Source: Amycolatopsis vancoresmycina
Lineage (GTDB): Bacteria > Actinomycetota > Actinomycetes > Mycobacteriales > Pseudonocardiaceae
Length of the DNA: 64,000 nucleotides
Direction of reading: 5' to 3'
Assembly: GCF_000716785.1 (NCBI RefSeq)
Contig: NZ_JNYY01000030.1
Location: 18,152-82,151 of the forward strand
Below, piece after piece: positions 35,047-43,531 of this stretch (its first letter is position 1; the number at the start of each line of letters is the position of its first letter). The translations under genes and the position numbers were made by a program. The notes under the pieces were generated by a model, which saw only the letters and a list, made by a program, of their open reading frames with translations, was not told the DNA's origin and made no database searches.

Positions 35047-35584
35047 AACCCGGCTGCTGCACGTGTTCGAGGCCTACCCCGGCCCGGCCCGGCCGCTGCT
35101 GGACCTGCACGAGCAGGTGATGCGCGCCGAATCCCCGTTCACCCCCGGCGAGCGCGAGCTGATCGCGGCGTACGTGTCGGGGGTGAATAGCTGCGGCTAC
35201 TGCCACGGGATCCACACGATCACCGCGGAGGCGTTCGGCGTCCCCGAAGGGCTGCTCGCCGCCGCGGTGCGCGACCTCGGCACCGCTCCGGTGGACGAGA
35301 AGCTGCGGCCGGTGCTGGCCTACGTCGGCAAGCTGACCCGGACGCCGTCCCGGATCACCGACGCCGATGCCGAAGCCGTGTTCGCCGCGGGCTGGGACGA
35401 CCGCGCCCTGCACGACGCGATCCAGGTGTGCGCCCTGTTCAACTTCATGAACCGCGTGGTCGAGGGCATCGGCCTGCGCGCCGACGACGCCTACGCGACG
35501 ACGTCCGGCCTGCGGCTGCACGAGATCGGCTACGCGGGCCTGGCGAAGCTCCTTCCTGCGGAGAGTTCAACCGCGCACCCGTGA
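35018..35584 (+). CDS. AhpD-like peroxidase-related protein
   Basis: A 188-residue carboxymuconolactone-decarboxylase-family protein. The AhpD centre is clear: ELIAAYVSGVNSCGYCHGIH, with the CxxC and the following His, near residue 60. FNFMNRVVEGIGL near the C-terminus matches peroxidase-related members. AhpD proteins reduce peroxides or reactive alkyl species through a thiol relay. It may protect the cell or trap a reactive intermediate of the pathway. It starts inside the preceding gene (29-base overlap). It is smaller than the other CxxC protein at 27503 and closer to the family standard. Confidence 0.82.
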   Translation: MSHLKSLPAETRLLHVFEAYPGPARPLLDLHEQVMRAESPFTPGERELIAAYVSGVNSCGYCHGIHTITAEAFGVPEGLLAAAVRDLGTAPVDEKLRPVLAYVGKLTRTPSRITDADAEAVFAAGWDDRALHDAIQVCALFNFMNRVVEGIGLRADDAYATTSGLRLHEIGYAGLAKLLPAESSTAHP

Positions 35585-35684
35585 AGACGCAGGCATCCCC
35601 CGCCCGGCCGGATGCTCGATCCAGCAGCAGACCCGCCGCCGGCGCCCGCCGGCGGCGGCCGTAGCGCTGGAGGGTGCGGAAATC

Positions 35685-36731
35685 ATGGTCATCGTCATGG
35701 CTGTCGACGCCACGGCCGGGAACGTCGAAGCGGTCGTCGACCGGGTGACGGCGGCGGGCGGCGAAGCGTTCGTCAGCCGCGGGGTGAGCCGGACGGTCAT
35801 CGGCCTGGTCGGCGAGGTCGACCGGTTCGAGGCCCTCAACCTCGGCGGGATGCCGGGGGTGCGCAGCGTCACCCGCATCTCCGCCAAGTACAAGCTGGTC
35901 AGCCTGGAGCACCACCCGGAACGGTCCACGGTGCACGTCCGCGGCGTGCCGATCGGACCGGACTCGGTCACCCTGATCGCCGGCCCGTGCGCGGTGGAGA
36001 CGCCGGAGCAGACCCTGGAGGCCGCGCGGATGGCCCAGGCCGCCGGCGCGACCCTGCTGCGCGGCGGTGCGTTCAAGCCGCGCACGTCGCCGTACGCGTT
36101 CCAGGGGCTCGGCGAGCTCGGCCTGCGGATCCTGGCCGACGTCCGCGCCGAGACCGGCCTGCCGGTGGTCACCGAGGTGGTCGCCGCGCACGACGTCGAA
36201 ATGGTCGCCCGGTACGCCGACATGCTGCAGATCGGCACGCGCAACATGCAGAACTTCGGGCTGCTGCAGGCGGTGGGCGAGGCGGGCAAGCCGGTGCTGC
36301 TCAAGCGCGGCATGAGCGCCACCATCGAGGAGTGGCTGATGGCGGCGGAGTACATCGCCCAGCGCGGCAACCTCGACATCGTGCTGTGCGAACGCGGGAT
36401 CCGCACGTTCGAGACCGCCACCCGCAACACCCTCGACATCTCCGCCGTGCCCGTGGTCCAGCGCCTTTCGCACCTGCCGGTGATGATCGACCCGTCGCAC
36501 TCCGGCGGGCGGCGCGACCTCGTGCTGCCGCTTTCGCGCGCGGCGGTCGCGGTGGGTGCCGACGGGGTGCTCGTCGACGTCCACCCGCACCCCGAAGAGG
36601 CCCGGTGCGACGGTCCGCAGGCGCTGGTCGCCGACGACCTGCGCGTCCTGCAGCGGTCCCTGCTGGACCTCGCCTCGGTGCTCGGCCGGAAGGGGCCGGC
36701 GCAGTGGAGCCCGCGGCGGCTGGCCGGCTGA
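35685..36731 (+). CDS. DAHP synthase (3-deoxy-7-phosphoheptulonate synthase, type I beta)
   Basis: A 348-residue DAHP synthase with an N-terminal ferredoxin-like regulatory domain (residues 1-70) as in Thermotoga-type enzymes. The barrel motifs are AGPCAVETPEQTLEAA, LLRGGAFKPRTSPYAFQGLG, LQIGTRNMQNFGLLQ, KPVLLKRGMSATIEEWLMAAEYI, LCERGIRTFE and MIDPSHSGGRRDLVLPL, including the metal-binding Cys and His. It joins phosphoenolpyruvate and erythrose 4-phosphate at the head of the shikimate pathway. A dedicated copy in a cluster raises chorismate supply. No chorismate-using enzyme is in the window, so the aromatic end product must be made by genes further right or elsewhere. Confidence 0.93.
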   Translation: MVIVMAVDATAGNVEAVVDRVTAAGGEAFVSRGVSRTVIGLVGEVDRFEALNLGGMPGVRSVTRISAKYKLVSLEHHPERSTVHVRGVPIGPDSVTLIAGPCAVETPEQTLEAARMAQAAGATLLRGGAFKPRTSPYAFQGLGELGLRILADVRAETGLPVVTEVVAAHDVEMVARYADMLQIGTRNMQNFGLLQAVGEAGKPVLLKRGMSATIEEWLMAAEYIAQRGNLDIVLCERGIRTFETATRNTLDISAVPVVQRLSHLPVMIDPSHSGGRRDLVLPLSRAAVAVGADGVLVDVHPHPEEARCDGPQALVADDLRVLQRSLLDLASVLGRKGPAQWSPRRLAG

Positions 36732-36744
36732 ACCCCAGGTCCGC
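36727..36744 (+). repeat. 18-base repeat, copy 2 (after the DAHP synthase gene)
   Basis: This is the same GCTGAACCCCAGGTCCGC string as at 10779-10796. It spans the DAHP synthase stop and leads into the 57-base gap before the SRPBCC gene, which also holds an AAAGGAA motif. Confidence 0.4.
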
Positions 36745-36788
36745 ACGCTCGAATGTTCCGTGCACAAAGGAATTCCGGCTACCTTGCG

Positions 36789-37292
36789 ATGACGGTTCCC
36801 ATCGATCCCGCGGAGTTCCTCGTGACAATCAAGCCGAAGCACACGATGTACCAGACCACCGTGCTCGACGCCGACCCGGACACGGTGTGGGCCGAGATCC
36901 GCAACGTCCTGAACCTGGTGAAGATCCTGTTCGGGGACACGGTCGGGAACTCGCACTGGGTCGACGGCGGATCGCCGGAACTGGTGCCGTCGCGGTACGA
37001 GTTCACGATGCTGCAGAACCAGGGCCTGGTGCAGCAGGAAGTGGCCGGCCGCAACGAGGTGGACCGTTCGCTCACCTACCGCACCCTGGCCCCGGTGCTG
37101 TGCCTCTACGACTACGTCGCCACCTACCGCGTCTTCCCGGTGACGAACGAGCCCGGCCGCAGTTTCCTCGAGTACCGCCGGGAGTTCATGGTCACCGACG
37201 ACGCCGCGCCGGAGATCGTGCAGGGGCTGATGGCCATGATGGACAACCAGATCAGCGTCGTGCGCGACTACTTCGCCCCGCCGCAGCAGTAA
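36789..37292 (+). CDS. SRPBCC/START-like protein (polyketide cyclase fold)
   Basis: The frame from the ATG at 36789 gives 167 residues of the SRPBCC helix-grip fold: TVLDADPDTVWAEIRNVLNLVKILFGD, then YEFTMLQNQGLVQQEVAGRNEVDRSLTYRTL, and a long C-terminal helix VQGLMAMMDNQISVVRDYF. Such proteins bind hydrophobic ligands and include aromatase/cyclases. The start is unclear: the ATG at 36753, this ATG, or a GTG near 36822 would all give a folded domain. It sits between the DAHP synthase and P450 genes, so it may shape or carry an aromatic or polyene intermediate. Confidence 0.7.
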   Translation: MTVPIDPAEFLVTIKPKHTMYQTTVLDADPDTVWAEIRNVLNLVKILFGDTVGNSHWVDGGSPELVPSRYEFTMLQNQGLVQQEVAGRNEVDRSLTYRTLAPVLCLYDYVATYRVFPVTNEPGRSFLEYRREFMVTDDAAPEIVQGLMAMMDNQISVVRDYFAPPQQ

Positions 37293-37300
37293 CGCCGGCC

Positions 37301-38512
37301 GTGGCGACCACAGTGGACAGTGCGCGCGGTGGCGTCCCCTTCCTGGACGTCACCGCGCCCGGGTTCGGTTTCGGCACACCGGAGGTGGCCGCGGCCCAGG
37401 CGGAGAACTGGTACGCGGACAGCCCGGTCGGCCTGCTCGTGCTGCGTTACGCCGAGGGGCACGCGTTGCTGCGCGACCAGCGGCTCGACCACAACGGCAA
37501 GCGCTTCATGGAGATGAACGGCGTCACCGGCGGGCCGATCCACGACTGGTTCGTCCCGATGATCATGAACCACGACGGGGCGCACCACCGGCGGCTGCGC
37601 GGCCTGGTGGGCAAGGCGTTCACGCCGAAGATGATCGCCGGGCTGCGGCCGTTCATCCGGACCCGGGCGGAGAAGCTGGCGGCCGGCCTGGCCGCGGCCG
37701 GGGAGTGCGAGTTCGTCGAGGACTTCGCGAACCCGCTGCCGCTGGCGGTGATGAGCGAGATGCTCGGCGTGCCACCCGAGGACCACGACCTGTTCCACAC
37801 CTGGACGACCGACATCGGCCTGGTGTTCAGCCTCGCCCTCGGCGGTGACGTCGTGGCCCGCGTGGAGACCGCGCTCGTCGGGCTCGGCGAGTACATCGAC
37901 GCGCTGATGGCCCGCAAGCAGGCCGCTCCGGCGGCCGACCTCATCTCGGCGCTGGTGGCCGCCCGGGGGGAGGATCCGCTGGTGAGCCCGGCGGAGGTGC
38001 GCAACCTGATCATCACCACGGTCTTCGCCGCGCACGACACGACCCGCCACCAGCTCGCGAACGCGATGGTGGCGTTCGCGAGGCACCCGGACCAGTGGCG
38101 GCTGCTGGGGAGCCGCCCGGACCTGGCGGGCCAGGCGGTCGACGAGGTGATGCGCTGGCTCCCGTCGTCGCCGACGATCTACCGGTTCGCGGCGGAGGAC
38201 TTCGAGTACCAGGGCCTGACCATCGCGAAGGACACGTTCCTCACAGTGTGCGTGACGGCGGCCCAGCGGGACCCGCGGGTCTTCGCCCACGGCGGGACGT
38301 TCGACATCACGGTGCCCGGCGCGGCCCCGCTGCTGCAGTTCGGCGCGGGACCGCACCACTGCCTGGGCATCGCGCTGGCCAAGGCGGAGCTGGTGGAGGC
38401 ATTGCCGGCGCTGGCCGCGCGGCTGGGGCCGCCGGCGGTGGCGGGGGAGTTCACCTGGCGGCCGCCGATCGGCATCCACGGGCCGAACTCACTGCCGTTG
38501 CGCTTCGGCTGA
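37301..38512 (+). CDS. Cytochrome P450 (class I type)
   Basis: A 403-residue bacterial P450 from the GTG at 37301. It has the I-helix TVFAAHDTTRHQLANAM, in which the usual AGxDTT glycine is replaced by Ala-His, the ExxR in VDEVMRWLPSSPTIYRF, and the haem loop QFGAGPHHCLGIALAKAEL with its Cys. It is a different subtype from the P450 at 29758. The neighbouring SRPBCC gene ends eight bases before. It may hydroxylate an aromatic or core position. Ferredoxin and reductase genes are absent here. A strong hairpin follows the stop. Confidence 0.9.
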   Translation: MATTVDSARGGVPFLDVTAPGFGFGTPEVAAAQAENWYADSPVGLLVLRYAEGHALLRDQRLDHNGKRFMEMNGVTGGPIHDWFVPMIMNHDGAHHRRLRGLVGKAFTPKMIAGLRPFIRTRAEKLAAGLAAAGECEFVEDFANPLPLAVMSEMLGVPPEDHDLFHTWTTDIGLVFSLALGGDVVARVETALVGLGEYIDALMARKQAAPAADLISALVAARGEDPLVSPAEVRNLIITTVFAAHDTTRHQLANAMVAFARHPDQWRLLGSRPDLAGQAVDEVMRWLPSSPTIYRFAAEDFEYQGLTIAKDTFLTVCVTAAQRDPRVFAHGGTFDITVPGAAPLLQFGAGPHHCLGIALAKAELVEALPALAARLGPPAVAGEFTWRPPIGIHGPNSLPLRFG

Positions 38513-38522
38513 CCACACAAGG

Positions 38523-38559
38523 AAAACGGGTTGCCGGCTGTCGGCCGGCAACCCGTTTT
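38523..38559. terminator. Bidirectional terminator between P450 and molybdopterin enzyme genes
   Basis: A perfect 16-base-pair stem (38523-38538 with 38544-38559) and 5-base loop start with AAAA and end with TTTT, so the hairpin works as an intrinsic terminator on both strands. It lies between the converging stops at 38512 and 38567. Confidence 0.9.
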
Positions 38560-38566
38560 GCTGTGC

Positions 38567-40741
38567 TCAGGCCGCGTGCGGGCCGACCGTGACCGGTACG
38601 CCGTTGAACACCGCGTTGCCCGACGGCACGTCCACGACCAGCTCGTCGGTCAGCGCGTTCGCGTTGACCCCGGGGTGCTGGGCGGCGACGCGCTGCGAGC
38701 TGCCCGCGTGCCCCCAGCCGTGGGGGAGGCTCACCACCCCGGGCATGATCGAGTCGGTCGGCTCGACGTCGACGACCAGCTCGCCCGCCGACGAGCGCAC
38801 GACCGCCTTCTCGCCGAGCCCGAGCCGGCTGACGTCGGCCGGGTTGACGTGCAGGGTGCAGCGGTTGCTGCCGCCGACGAGCGCCGGGACGTTGTGCAGC
38901 CAGCTGTTGTTGGACCGCAGCTGGCGCCGTCCGATCAGCAGCATTTCCGGCACCGGCGCGGCCAGCCGGGCCCGCAGCCGCGCGAAGTCGGCGACGATCG
39001 GCTCCGGCGTGAGCTCGATCTTGCCCGACGGCGTGCACACCAGTTCCTTCAGCCGCGGCTCCAGCGGGCCGAGGTCGATGCCGTTCGGCTTCTCCTTCAG
39101 CTTCGCCAGCGAAAGGCCGTAGGGGCCGAACTTCAGCAGGGTGTCCAGGATCTGCTCGGGCCCGTCGTCACCCTCGATGGTGGCGCGCAGCGTGGCGACG
39201 TCCATGCCCTCGACCGGCGAGCCGGGCATCTGCGTGGCGCCGGTCAGCAGCTGCTCGATGAACCCCTCGTCGACGGCGCCCGCCGGCACCTGCAGCGGCG
39301 CGCCGCCCGCGATCAGCGTCAGCCGGGCCAGGATTTCGGCTTCCGACCGCTGGTCGTCGTCCAGCGGCAGCACCGCCGGGGAGTAGCGGGTGTAGTTGCG
39401 CACCATGACGATCTGCATCAGGAAGTCGTAGTGCGGCATCTGCAGGATGCGGGGCGGCGGCAGGATCACGTGCGCCCGCCGGGTGGTCTCCGTCAGGTAC
39501 GGGTCGACGCAGACCATGAAGTCCAGCGAGTCGAACGCCCGCCCGAACCGCGGCCCGTTGGGCGCCGCCACCACCTGGTTGGCGGCGATGTTGATCAGCG
39601 CGCGGACCTGGCCTTCGCCCGGGGTCTCGATCTCGTCGGGCAGGGTGGCCGTCGGCAGCTCGCCGAGCACCTCCGGGAAGCCCTTCACGCGGCTGTGCCA
39701 GCGGCCGTACTCGAACGGCTGCCCGGTGCGGAACACCTCCAGCGCGGCGGTGCGGGTGAACATCGGGCCGCCGGGGCGGTCCAGGTTGCCGGTGAGGATG
39801 TTGATGACGTCGACCAGCCACTGCGTGATGGTCCCGAACTCGACCACCGACCCGCCCATGCGCGAGTACACGACCGCCGTCGGCGCCGCGGCCAGTTCGC
39901 GGGCGATCCGCGCGATGTCGGCCGCGGGCACGCCGCACAGCACCTCGGCCGCCGCCGGCGAGAACTCCTCGGTCAGCTCGCGCAACTCGTCGAGCCCGGC
40001 GACGTCGAGGGTGACCTTGGCCAGGTTCTCCTGCAGGAGCGTGTGGACGATGCCCAGCAGCAGCACCGAGTCCGTGCCCGGCCGGACGAAGAAGTGCTCG
40101 TCGCAGTGCTTCGCGGTGCGGGTGCGGCGCGGGTCGACCACGACCAGCTTGCCGCCGCGCTCGCGCAGCGCCCGCAGCCGCGCGGGCATGTCGGGGGCGC
40201 AGAACAGGGAACCGTGCGACTCCATCGGGTTCGCGCCGAGCACGAGCAGGTAGTCGGTCCGGTCGATGTCCGGCACGGCGATGGCGAACGGGTCGCCGTA
40301 GAGGTGCGCGCAAGCGACGTGCTTGGGCATGTGGTCGATGGTGCCGGAGGAGTAGACGTTCTTCGTCGCCAGCGACTGGATCAGCGGGATGCGGTACAGG
40401 AAGCCGGCCATCGTGTGGTAGGTCGGGTTGCCGAAGTAGACGGCGACCGCGTCCCGGCCGTACTTCTCGATGACGCCGGTGATCCCGCGCTCGACGGCCT
40501 CGAACGCCTCGTCCCACGAGGCTTCCCGCCACTCGTCGCCCTCGCGGATCATGGGGTGGCGCAGGCGGTCCGGGTCTTCGTCGAGGCTGCCGAGGCTGGC
40601 GCCCTTCGGGCAGATGTAGCCCTGGGTGAACGGGTCGTCGCTGTCACCGCGCACCTTCGTGACGCGGCCGGCGGGGTCGAGGTCGATCTTCAGTCCGCAG
40701 ACGGCGTCGCAGATGGGACACGTCCGGTGGGCGGTGGTCAT
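38567..40741 (-). CDS. Molybdopterin oxidoreductase (DMSO reductase family)
   Basis: A 724-residue molybdoenzyme of the formate dehydrogenase/nitrate reductase superfamily. The N-terminal CPICDAVCGLKI and YICPKGASLG supply four Cys for a 4Fe-4S cluster. Then come RLRHPMIREGDEWREASWDEAFEAVERG, LLVLGANPMESHGS, LVVVDPRRTRTAKHCDEHFFVRPGTDSVLLLG, MGGSVVEFGTITQWLVDVINILTGNLDRPGG and a C-terminal MopB-binding domain (NPADVSRLGLGEKAVV, LPHGWGHA). No Tat signal is seen, so it is cytoplasmic. The ligand residue in the ANPMESHG loop region is not clear enough to name the substrate. Such an enzyme is unusual in an enediyne cluster. The start is the ATG at 40741, after GGAG. Confidence 0.88.
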   Translation of the reverse strand: MTTAHRTCPICDAVCGLKIDLDPAGRVTKVRGDSDDPFTQGYICPKGASLGSLDEDPDRLRHPMIREGDEWREASWDEAFEAVERGITGVIEKYGRDAVAVYFGNPTYHTMAGFLYRIPLIQSLATKNVYSSGTIDHMPKHVACAHLYGDPFAIAVPDIDRTDYLLVLGANPMESHGSLFCAPDMPARLRALRERGGKLVVVDPRRTRTAKHCDEHFFVRPGTDSVLLLGIVHTLLQENLAKVTLDVAGLDELRELTEEFSPAAAEVLCGVPAADIARIARELAAAPTAVVYSRMGGSVVEFGTITQWLVDVINILTGNLDRPGGPMFTRTAALEVFRTGQPFEYGRWHSRVKGFPEVLGELPTATLPDEIETPGEGQVRALINIAANQVVAAPNGPRFGRAFDSLDFMVCVDPYLTETTRRAHVILPPPRILQMPHYDFLMQIVMVRNYTRYSPAVLPLDDDQRSEAEILARLTLIAGGAPLQVPAGAVDEGFIEQLLTGATQMPGSPVEGMDVATLRATIEGDDGPEQILDTLLKFGPYGLSLAKLKEKPNGIDLGPLEPRLKELVCTPSGKIELTPEPIVADFARLRARLAAPVPEMLLIGRRQLRSNNSWLHNVPALVGGSNRCTLHVNPADVSRLGLGEKAVVRSSAGELVVDVEPTDSIMPGVVSLPHGWGHAGSSQRVAAQHPGVNANALTDELVVDVPSGNAVFNGVPVTVGPHAA

Positions 40742-40773
40742 CGGTACTCCAGTGGTGGTAACGCCCATACGGG

Positions 40774-40812
40774 CACGGCCACGACAGTCCCGGAAGGACT
40801 GTCGTGGCCGTG
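40774..40812. terminator. Hairpin between FAD enzyme and molybdopterin enzyme genes
   Basis: A perfect 17-base-pair stem (40774-40790 with 40796-40812) and a 5-base loop sit 17 bases after the FAD enzyme stop (40830) and 33 bases before the next start (40741) on the same strand. It should end transcription of the first gene, or act as an attenuator, leaving very little room for a separate promoter for the second. Confidence 0.8.
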
Positions 40813-40829
40813 GGTGAACAAGGGAACGG

Positions 40830-42260
40830 TCATGCCGCCTTCGGCAGCTCGGTGGTCCCACCGAACGCCGGCTCGACGCCTTCGGCGACCGGGAACGTGA
40901 ACTGCTCCCGGCTTTCCTTCGCCGGGCCGAACAGCGACTTCCACAGCACCTTCAGCGCGAAGCCCGGCTTCATCAGCGCCTCCGGCTTCTGGATGAGCCC
41001 CGCCGTCTTGAAGTACTCGGCGGTGATGGAGCCGTCGTGGGTGGCCGCGATCTGCACCCGCTTGAGGAACCAGTTGCCCATCTTGACCTTGAACGGCCGC
41101 TCGCCCTCGACGCCCGGCAGGCTCAGGTCGATCTGGTTGGTCATCTCCCACGCCTGGTCGATGGCGTCGGTGGCCAGGTCGCGGAAGTAGTCCTGCGGGA
41201 CCGGCGCGGCCCCGCTGTGCAGGTGCTGGCGCAGCACCAGGGCGCACAGCGCGGCGACGCTCATGCCCTGGGCGTACACCGGGTTGAACGTGGTGACGGC
41301 GTCACCGGTGACGAGCAGGCCCTCGGGGAAGCGGCGCAGCTTCTGGTAGTGGCGGCGCAGCGTCGTCGGGAACTTGAACGGCATCGCCTTGTCGACCGGG
41401 TCCGCGTACCGCAGCGTGTTGTAGACGTCCTTGACGGGCAGCGCCTTCAGCCACGCCATCAGGCCCTCGTAGTCGGTCGGCGGGTGGTCGCCGAGGATGC
41501 CGTAGGTGGTCAGCTCGACCTTGCCGTCCTCGACCAGGAAGAAGACGTTGCCCCGCGGCGCGACGTCGTGCGCGATCTGGTTGATCGCCACGTCGTTCTG
41601 GAAGCCGTTGGCGCCTTCGCGCAGGCGGAAGTGCTGCGTGACGTAGCCGAGGTCGATCTTCTTGCGCTCTTCGAACGGCTTCTCGTAGCCGAGCTGCTCC
41701 AGCCAGACCGGGGTCCGCGAGCCGCGGCCGGTGGCGTCGACCACCAGGTCGGCCTCGATGACCTCGTCGTGGTCGGTGCCGCGCTTCTGCACGCGGGCGC
41801 CGGTGACCTGGCTCTTGTCGGCCGTGGTGGTGAGGCCGAGGATGTCGTGCTCCTCGACGAAGGTCACGTTGGGGAACTGCTGCACGCGCTCGCGGATGAA
41901 CCACTCGAACATCGGCCGCACCACGCCGAGCGTGGTCAGGCCGGCGTGCTGCTGCTTGAGCCGGTTGCCCCGGGCGTACCAGCGGCAGGAGCCGGACAGG
42001 TCGCCGGTCGGCACACCGTAGTCGACCATTTCCTGGGTGAGGCCGGGGAACAGCTCCTCCATCACCTGCACGCCGCGGGCGAGCAGACCGTTGGCCTGGT
42101 GGCTCTGCGGGCAGAACCGCCGCACGCCCTTGACGCCGACGAGCTTGTCGCGGTCCACGATCAGGACCTCGTCGTAGGCGTCCGCGAGCACCCTGGCTGC
42201 GAACAGGCCGGCAATGCTGCCTCCGAGCACCACCGCGCGGGTCCCAGCTTCCTGGCCCAT
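40830..42260 (-). CDS. FAD-dependent monooxygenase/halogenase-like flavoprotein
   Basis: A 476-residue flavoprotein from the ATG at 42260, eight bases after AGGGAGG. The FAD motif is VVLGGSIAGLFAARVLADAYDEVLIVDRD, a GGSxAG variant. VDATGRGSRTPVWLEQLGY and RFPEGLLVTGDAVTTFNPVYAQGMSVAALCALVLRQ give the DG and GD-type FAD-binding motifs. The GWxWxIP motif of flavin halogenases is absent, so it is better called a hydroxylase-type enzyme. The C-terminal 130 residues are an extra domain (VKMGNWFLKRVQIAATHDGSI). Similar proteins occur in enediyne and anthraquinone clusters. The substrate is unknown. Confidence 0.82.
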   Translation of the reverse strand: MGQEAGTRAVVLGGSIAGLFAARVLADAYDEVLIVDRDKLVGVKGVRRFCPQSHQANGLLARGVQVMEELFPGLTQEMVDYGVPTGDLSGSCRWYARGNRLKQQHAGLTTLGVVRPMFEWFIRERVQQFPNVTFVEEHDILGLTTTADKSQVTGARVQKRGTDHDEVIEADLVVDATGRGSRTPVWLEQLGYEKPFEERKKIDLGYVTQHFRLREGANGFQNDVAINQIAHDVAPRGNVFFLVEDGKVELTTYGILGDHPPTDYEGLMAWLKALPVKDVYNTLRYADPVDKAMPFKFPTTLRRHYQKLRRFPEGLLVTGDAVTTFNPVYAQGMSVAALCALVLRQHLHSGAAPVPQDYFRDLATDAIDQAWEMTNQIDLSLPGVEGERPFKVKMGNWFLKRVQIAATHDGSITAEYFKTAGLIQKPEALMKPGFALKVLWKSLFGPAKESREQFTFPVAEGVEPAFGGTTELPKAA

Positions 42261-42451
42261 CGCGGTCACCTCCCTGAATTCGTGATTGACATACCTGAGG
42301 GGCCCTCACATCGTGTCGCCGGCGTATTCGGCCGTCCTGCAAGCATCACACCGCCCGCGGCGACAAGCTTCTCTGCCGTTGCGCGATCGAGGCCGGTGAC
42401 AACGCAATGCGGGAGATGCAAAACGTATGCCGCGGATGTGAATCTTGTTGC

Positions 42452-43222
42452 ATGTCCGAATTCGTAGGTAAGACGGTTCTCATTACCGGCGGTGGGAGCG
42501 GCATTGGTCTTGCCACCGCGAAGCAACTGGTCGACGCCGGGGCGAATGTAGTGATCGCCGGACGCCGCGTCGAGCGCATCGAAATCGCGGCGAAGGAGCT
42601 GGATCCCACGGGTGACCGGGTGCTCGCCGTGGCCACGGACGTGACCCGCACCGGCGACCTCGACGAGCTGATCAGCCGGATCCGGGATCGGTTCGGCCGG
42701 CTGGACGGCGTTTTCGTCAACGCCGGGGTGGCTTACGGCGGCCCGACCGCACTTGTCACCGAGGCCGATTTCGACCAGGTCGCAGCCATCAATTTCAAGG
42801 GCGCTTTCTTCACGATCCAGAAGGCGCTGACGCTGTTCGACGACGGCGGCTCCGTCGTGATCAACGGTACCTACCTCGTCCACCGCGGCGTGGGTCCCGC
42901 CTCGCTGTACGCCGCGACGAAGGCCGCCGTGAGCAACCTGGCCCGTTCGGTCGCCTCCGACGTGGCCGGCCGGCGGATCCGGGTCAACGCGGTCAGTCCC
43001 GGCTACATCGAAACGGAGATGCTCGACGGCCTCGCCCCGACCGAGGAGGCGCGCGAGGCGTTCCGCTCGCAGATCCCGCTCGGCCGGTTCGGCCGGCCCG
43101 AGGACATCGCCGAAGCGGTGACCTTCCTGCTGTCGCCGCGGGCGGCCTTCATCACCGGCCAGGACCTCGGTGTCGACGGCGGCCTGGCCACTTCGGTTCC
43201 GCTCCACGCGCCGGCCGAGTAG
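42452..43222 (+). CDS. Short-chain dehydrogenase/reductase (SDR)
   Basis: A 256-residue classical SDR. The cofactor loop is VLITGGGSGIGLATAK near residue 10, followed by NAGVAYGG, the catalytic Ser region VVINGTYLVHRG, YAATKAAVSNLARS (Tyr and Lys) and RVNAVSPGYIETEM. The substrate-side Ser is not obvious: NGTYL stands where NxSS usually does, so the catalytic Ser may be Thr. It probably uses NAD(P)H to reduce or oxidise a ketone or alcohol. The start at 42452 lacks a good ribosome site. An upstream in-frame ATG at 42407 would add a Cys-rich leader. It is divergent from the flavoprotein gene. Confidence 0.85.
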   Translation: MSEFVGKTVLITGGGSGIGLATAKQLVDAGANVVIAGRRVERIEIAAKELDPTGDRVLAVATDVTRTGDLDELISRIRDRFGRLDGVFVNAGVAYGGPTALVTEADFDQVAAINFKGAFFTIQKALTLFDDGGSVVINGTYLVHRGVGPASLYAATKAAVSNLARSVASDVAGRRIRVNAVSPGYIETEMLDGLAPTEEAREAFRSQIPLGRFGRPEDIAEAVTFLLSPRAAFITGQDLGVDGGLATSVPLHAPAE

Positions 43223-43255
43223 TAACGGTCCGGAGCAGATCGAACACGGAAAGAC

Positions 43256-43295
43256 AGAGATGGGCTCGGCCACGCGGCCGGGCCCATCTCTTTTG
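43256..43295 (+). terminator. Intrinsic terminator after the SDR gene
   Basis: Arms AGAGATGGGC (43256-43265) and GCCCATCTCT, extended by a CGGCC/GGCCG inner pair, end in TTTT. It lies 33 bases after the SDR stop. The remaining 200 or so bases up to 43532 show no gene and should hold the promoter of the copper oxidase gene. Confidence 0.85.
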
Positions 43296-43531
43296 CGTGA
43301 ATCACCGACATCACCCCCGGTATCGGGTTCGTCACTGCCCGGGTGACGGTGTGAAATGAACCGCGCACGGAACGCCAGAATGCCCGCAGCCGTTCGGCCG
43401 CGACCATTCCGGTGCATTGATCTTCCGCATCTACGGAGATGCCCACGCCCCTTTGGACCGCAGAGGATCGCCGTGGGGAGCGGCACCGTAATTGATGCCA
43501 AGAAGAAACAATGAGCTCCGAGGAGCGGACA

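Noticed and set aside
40830..42260. Flavin-dependent halogenase call
   Set aside because: The GWxWxIP motif is absent, so a hydroxylase-type flavoprotein fits better.
42407..42451. Cys-rich leader before the SDR (from ATG 42407)
   Set aside because: SDR proteins of this type start just before the cofactor loop. The leader has no ribosome site, so it is treated as untranslated, though a leader peptide cannot be excluded.
43511..43531. Upstream ATG of the copper oxidase
   Set aside because: It would place seven residues before the signal and has no ribosome site, while the ATG at 43532 follows GAGGAG.
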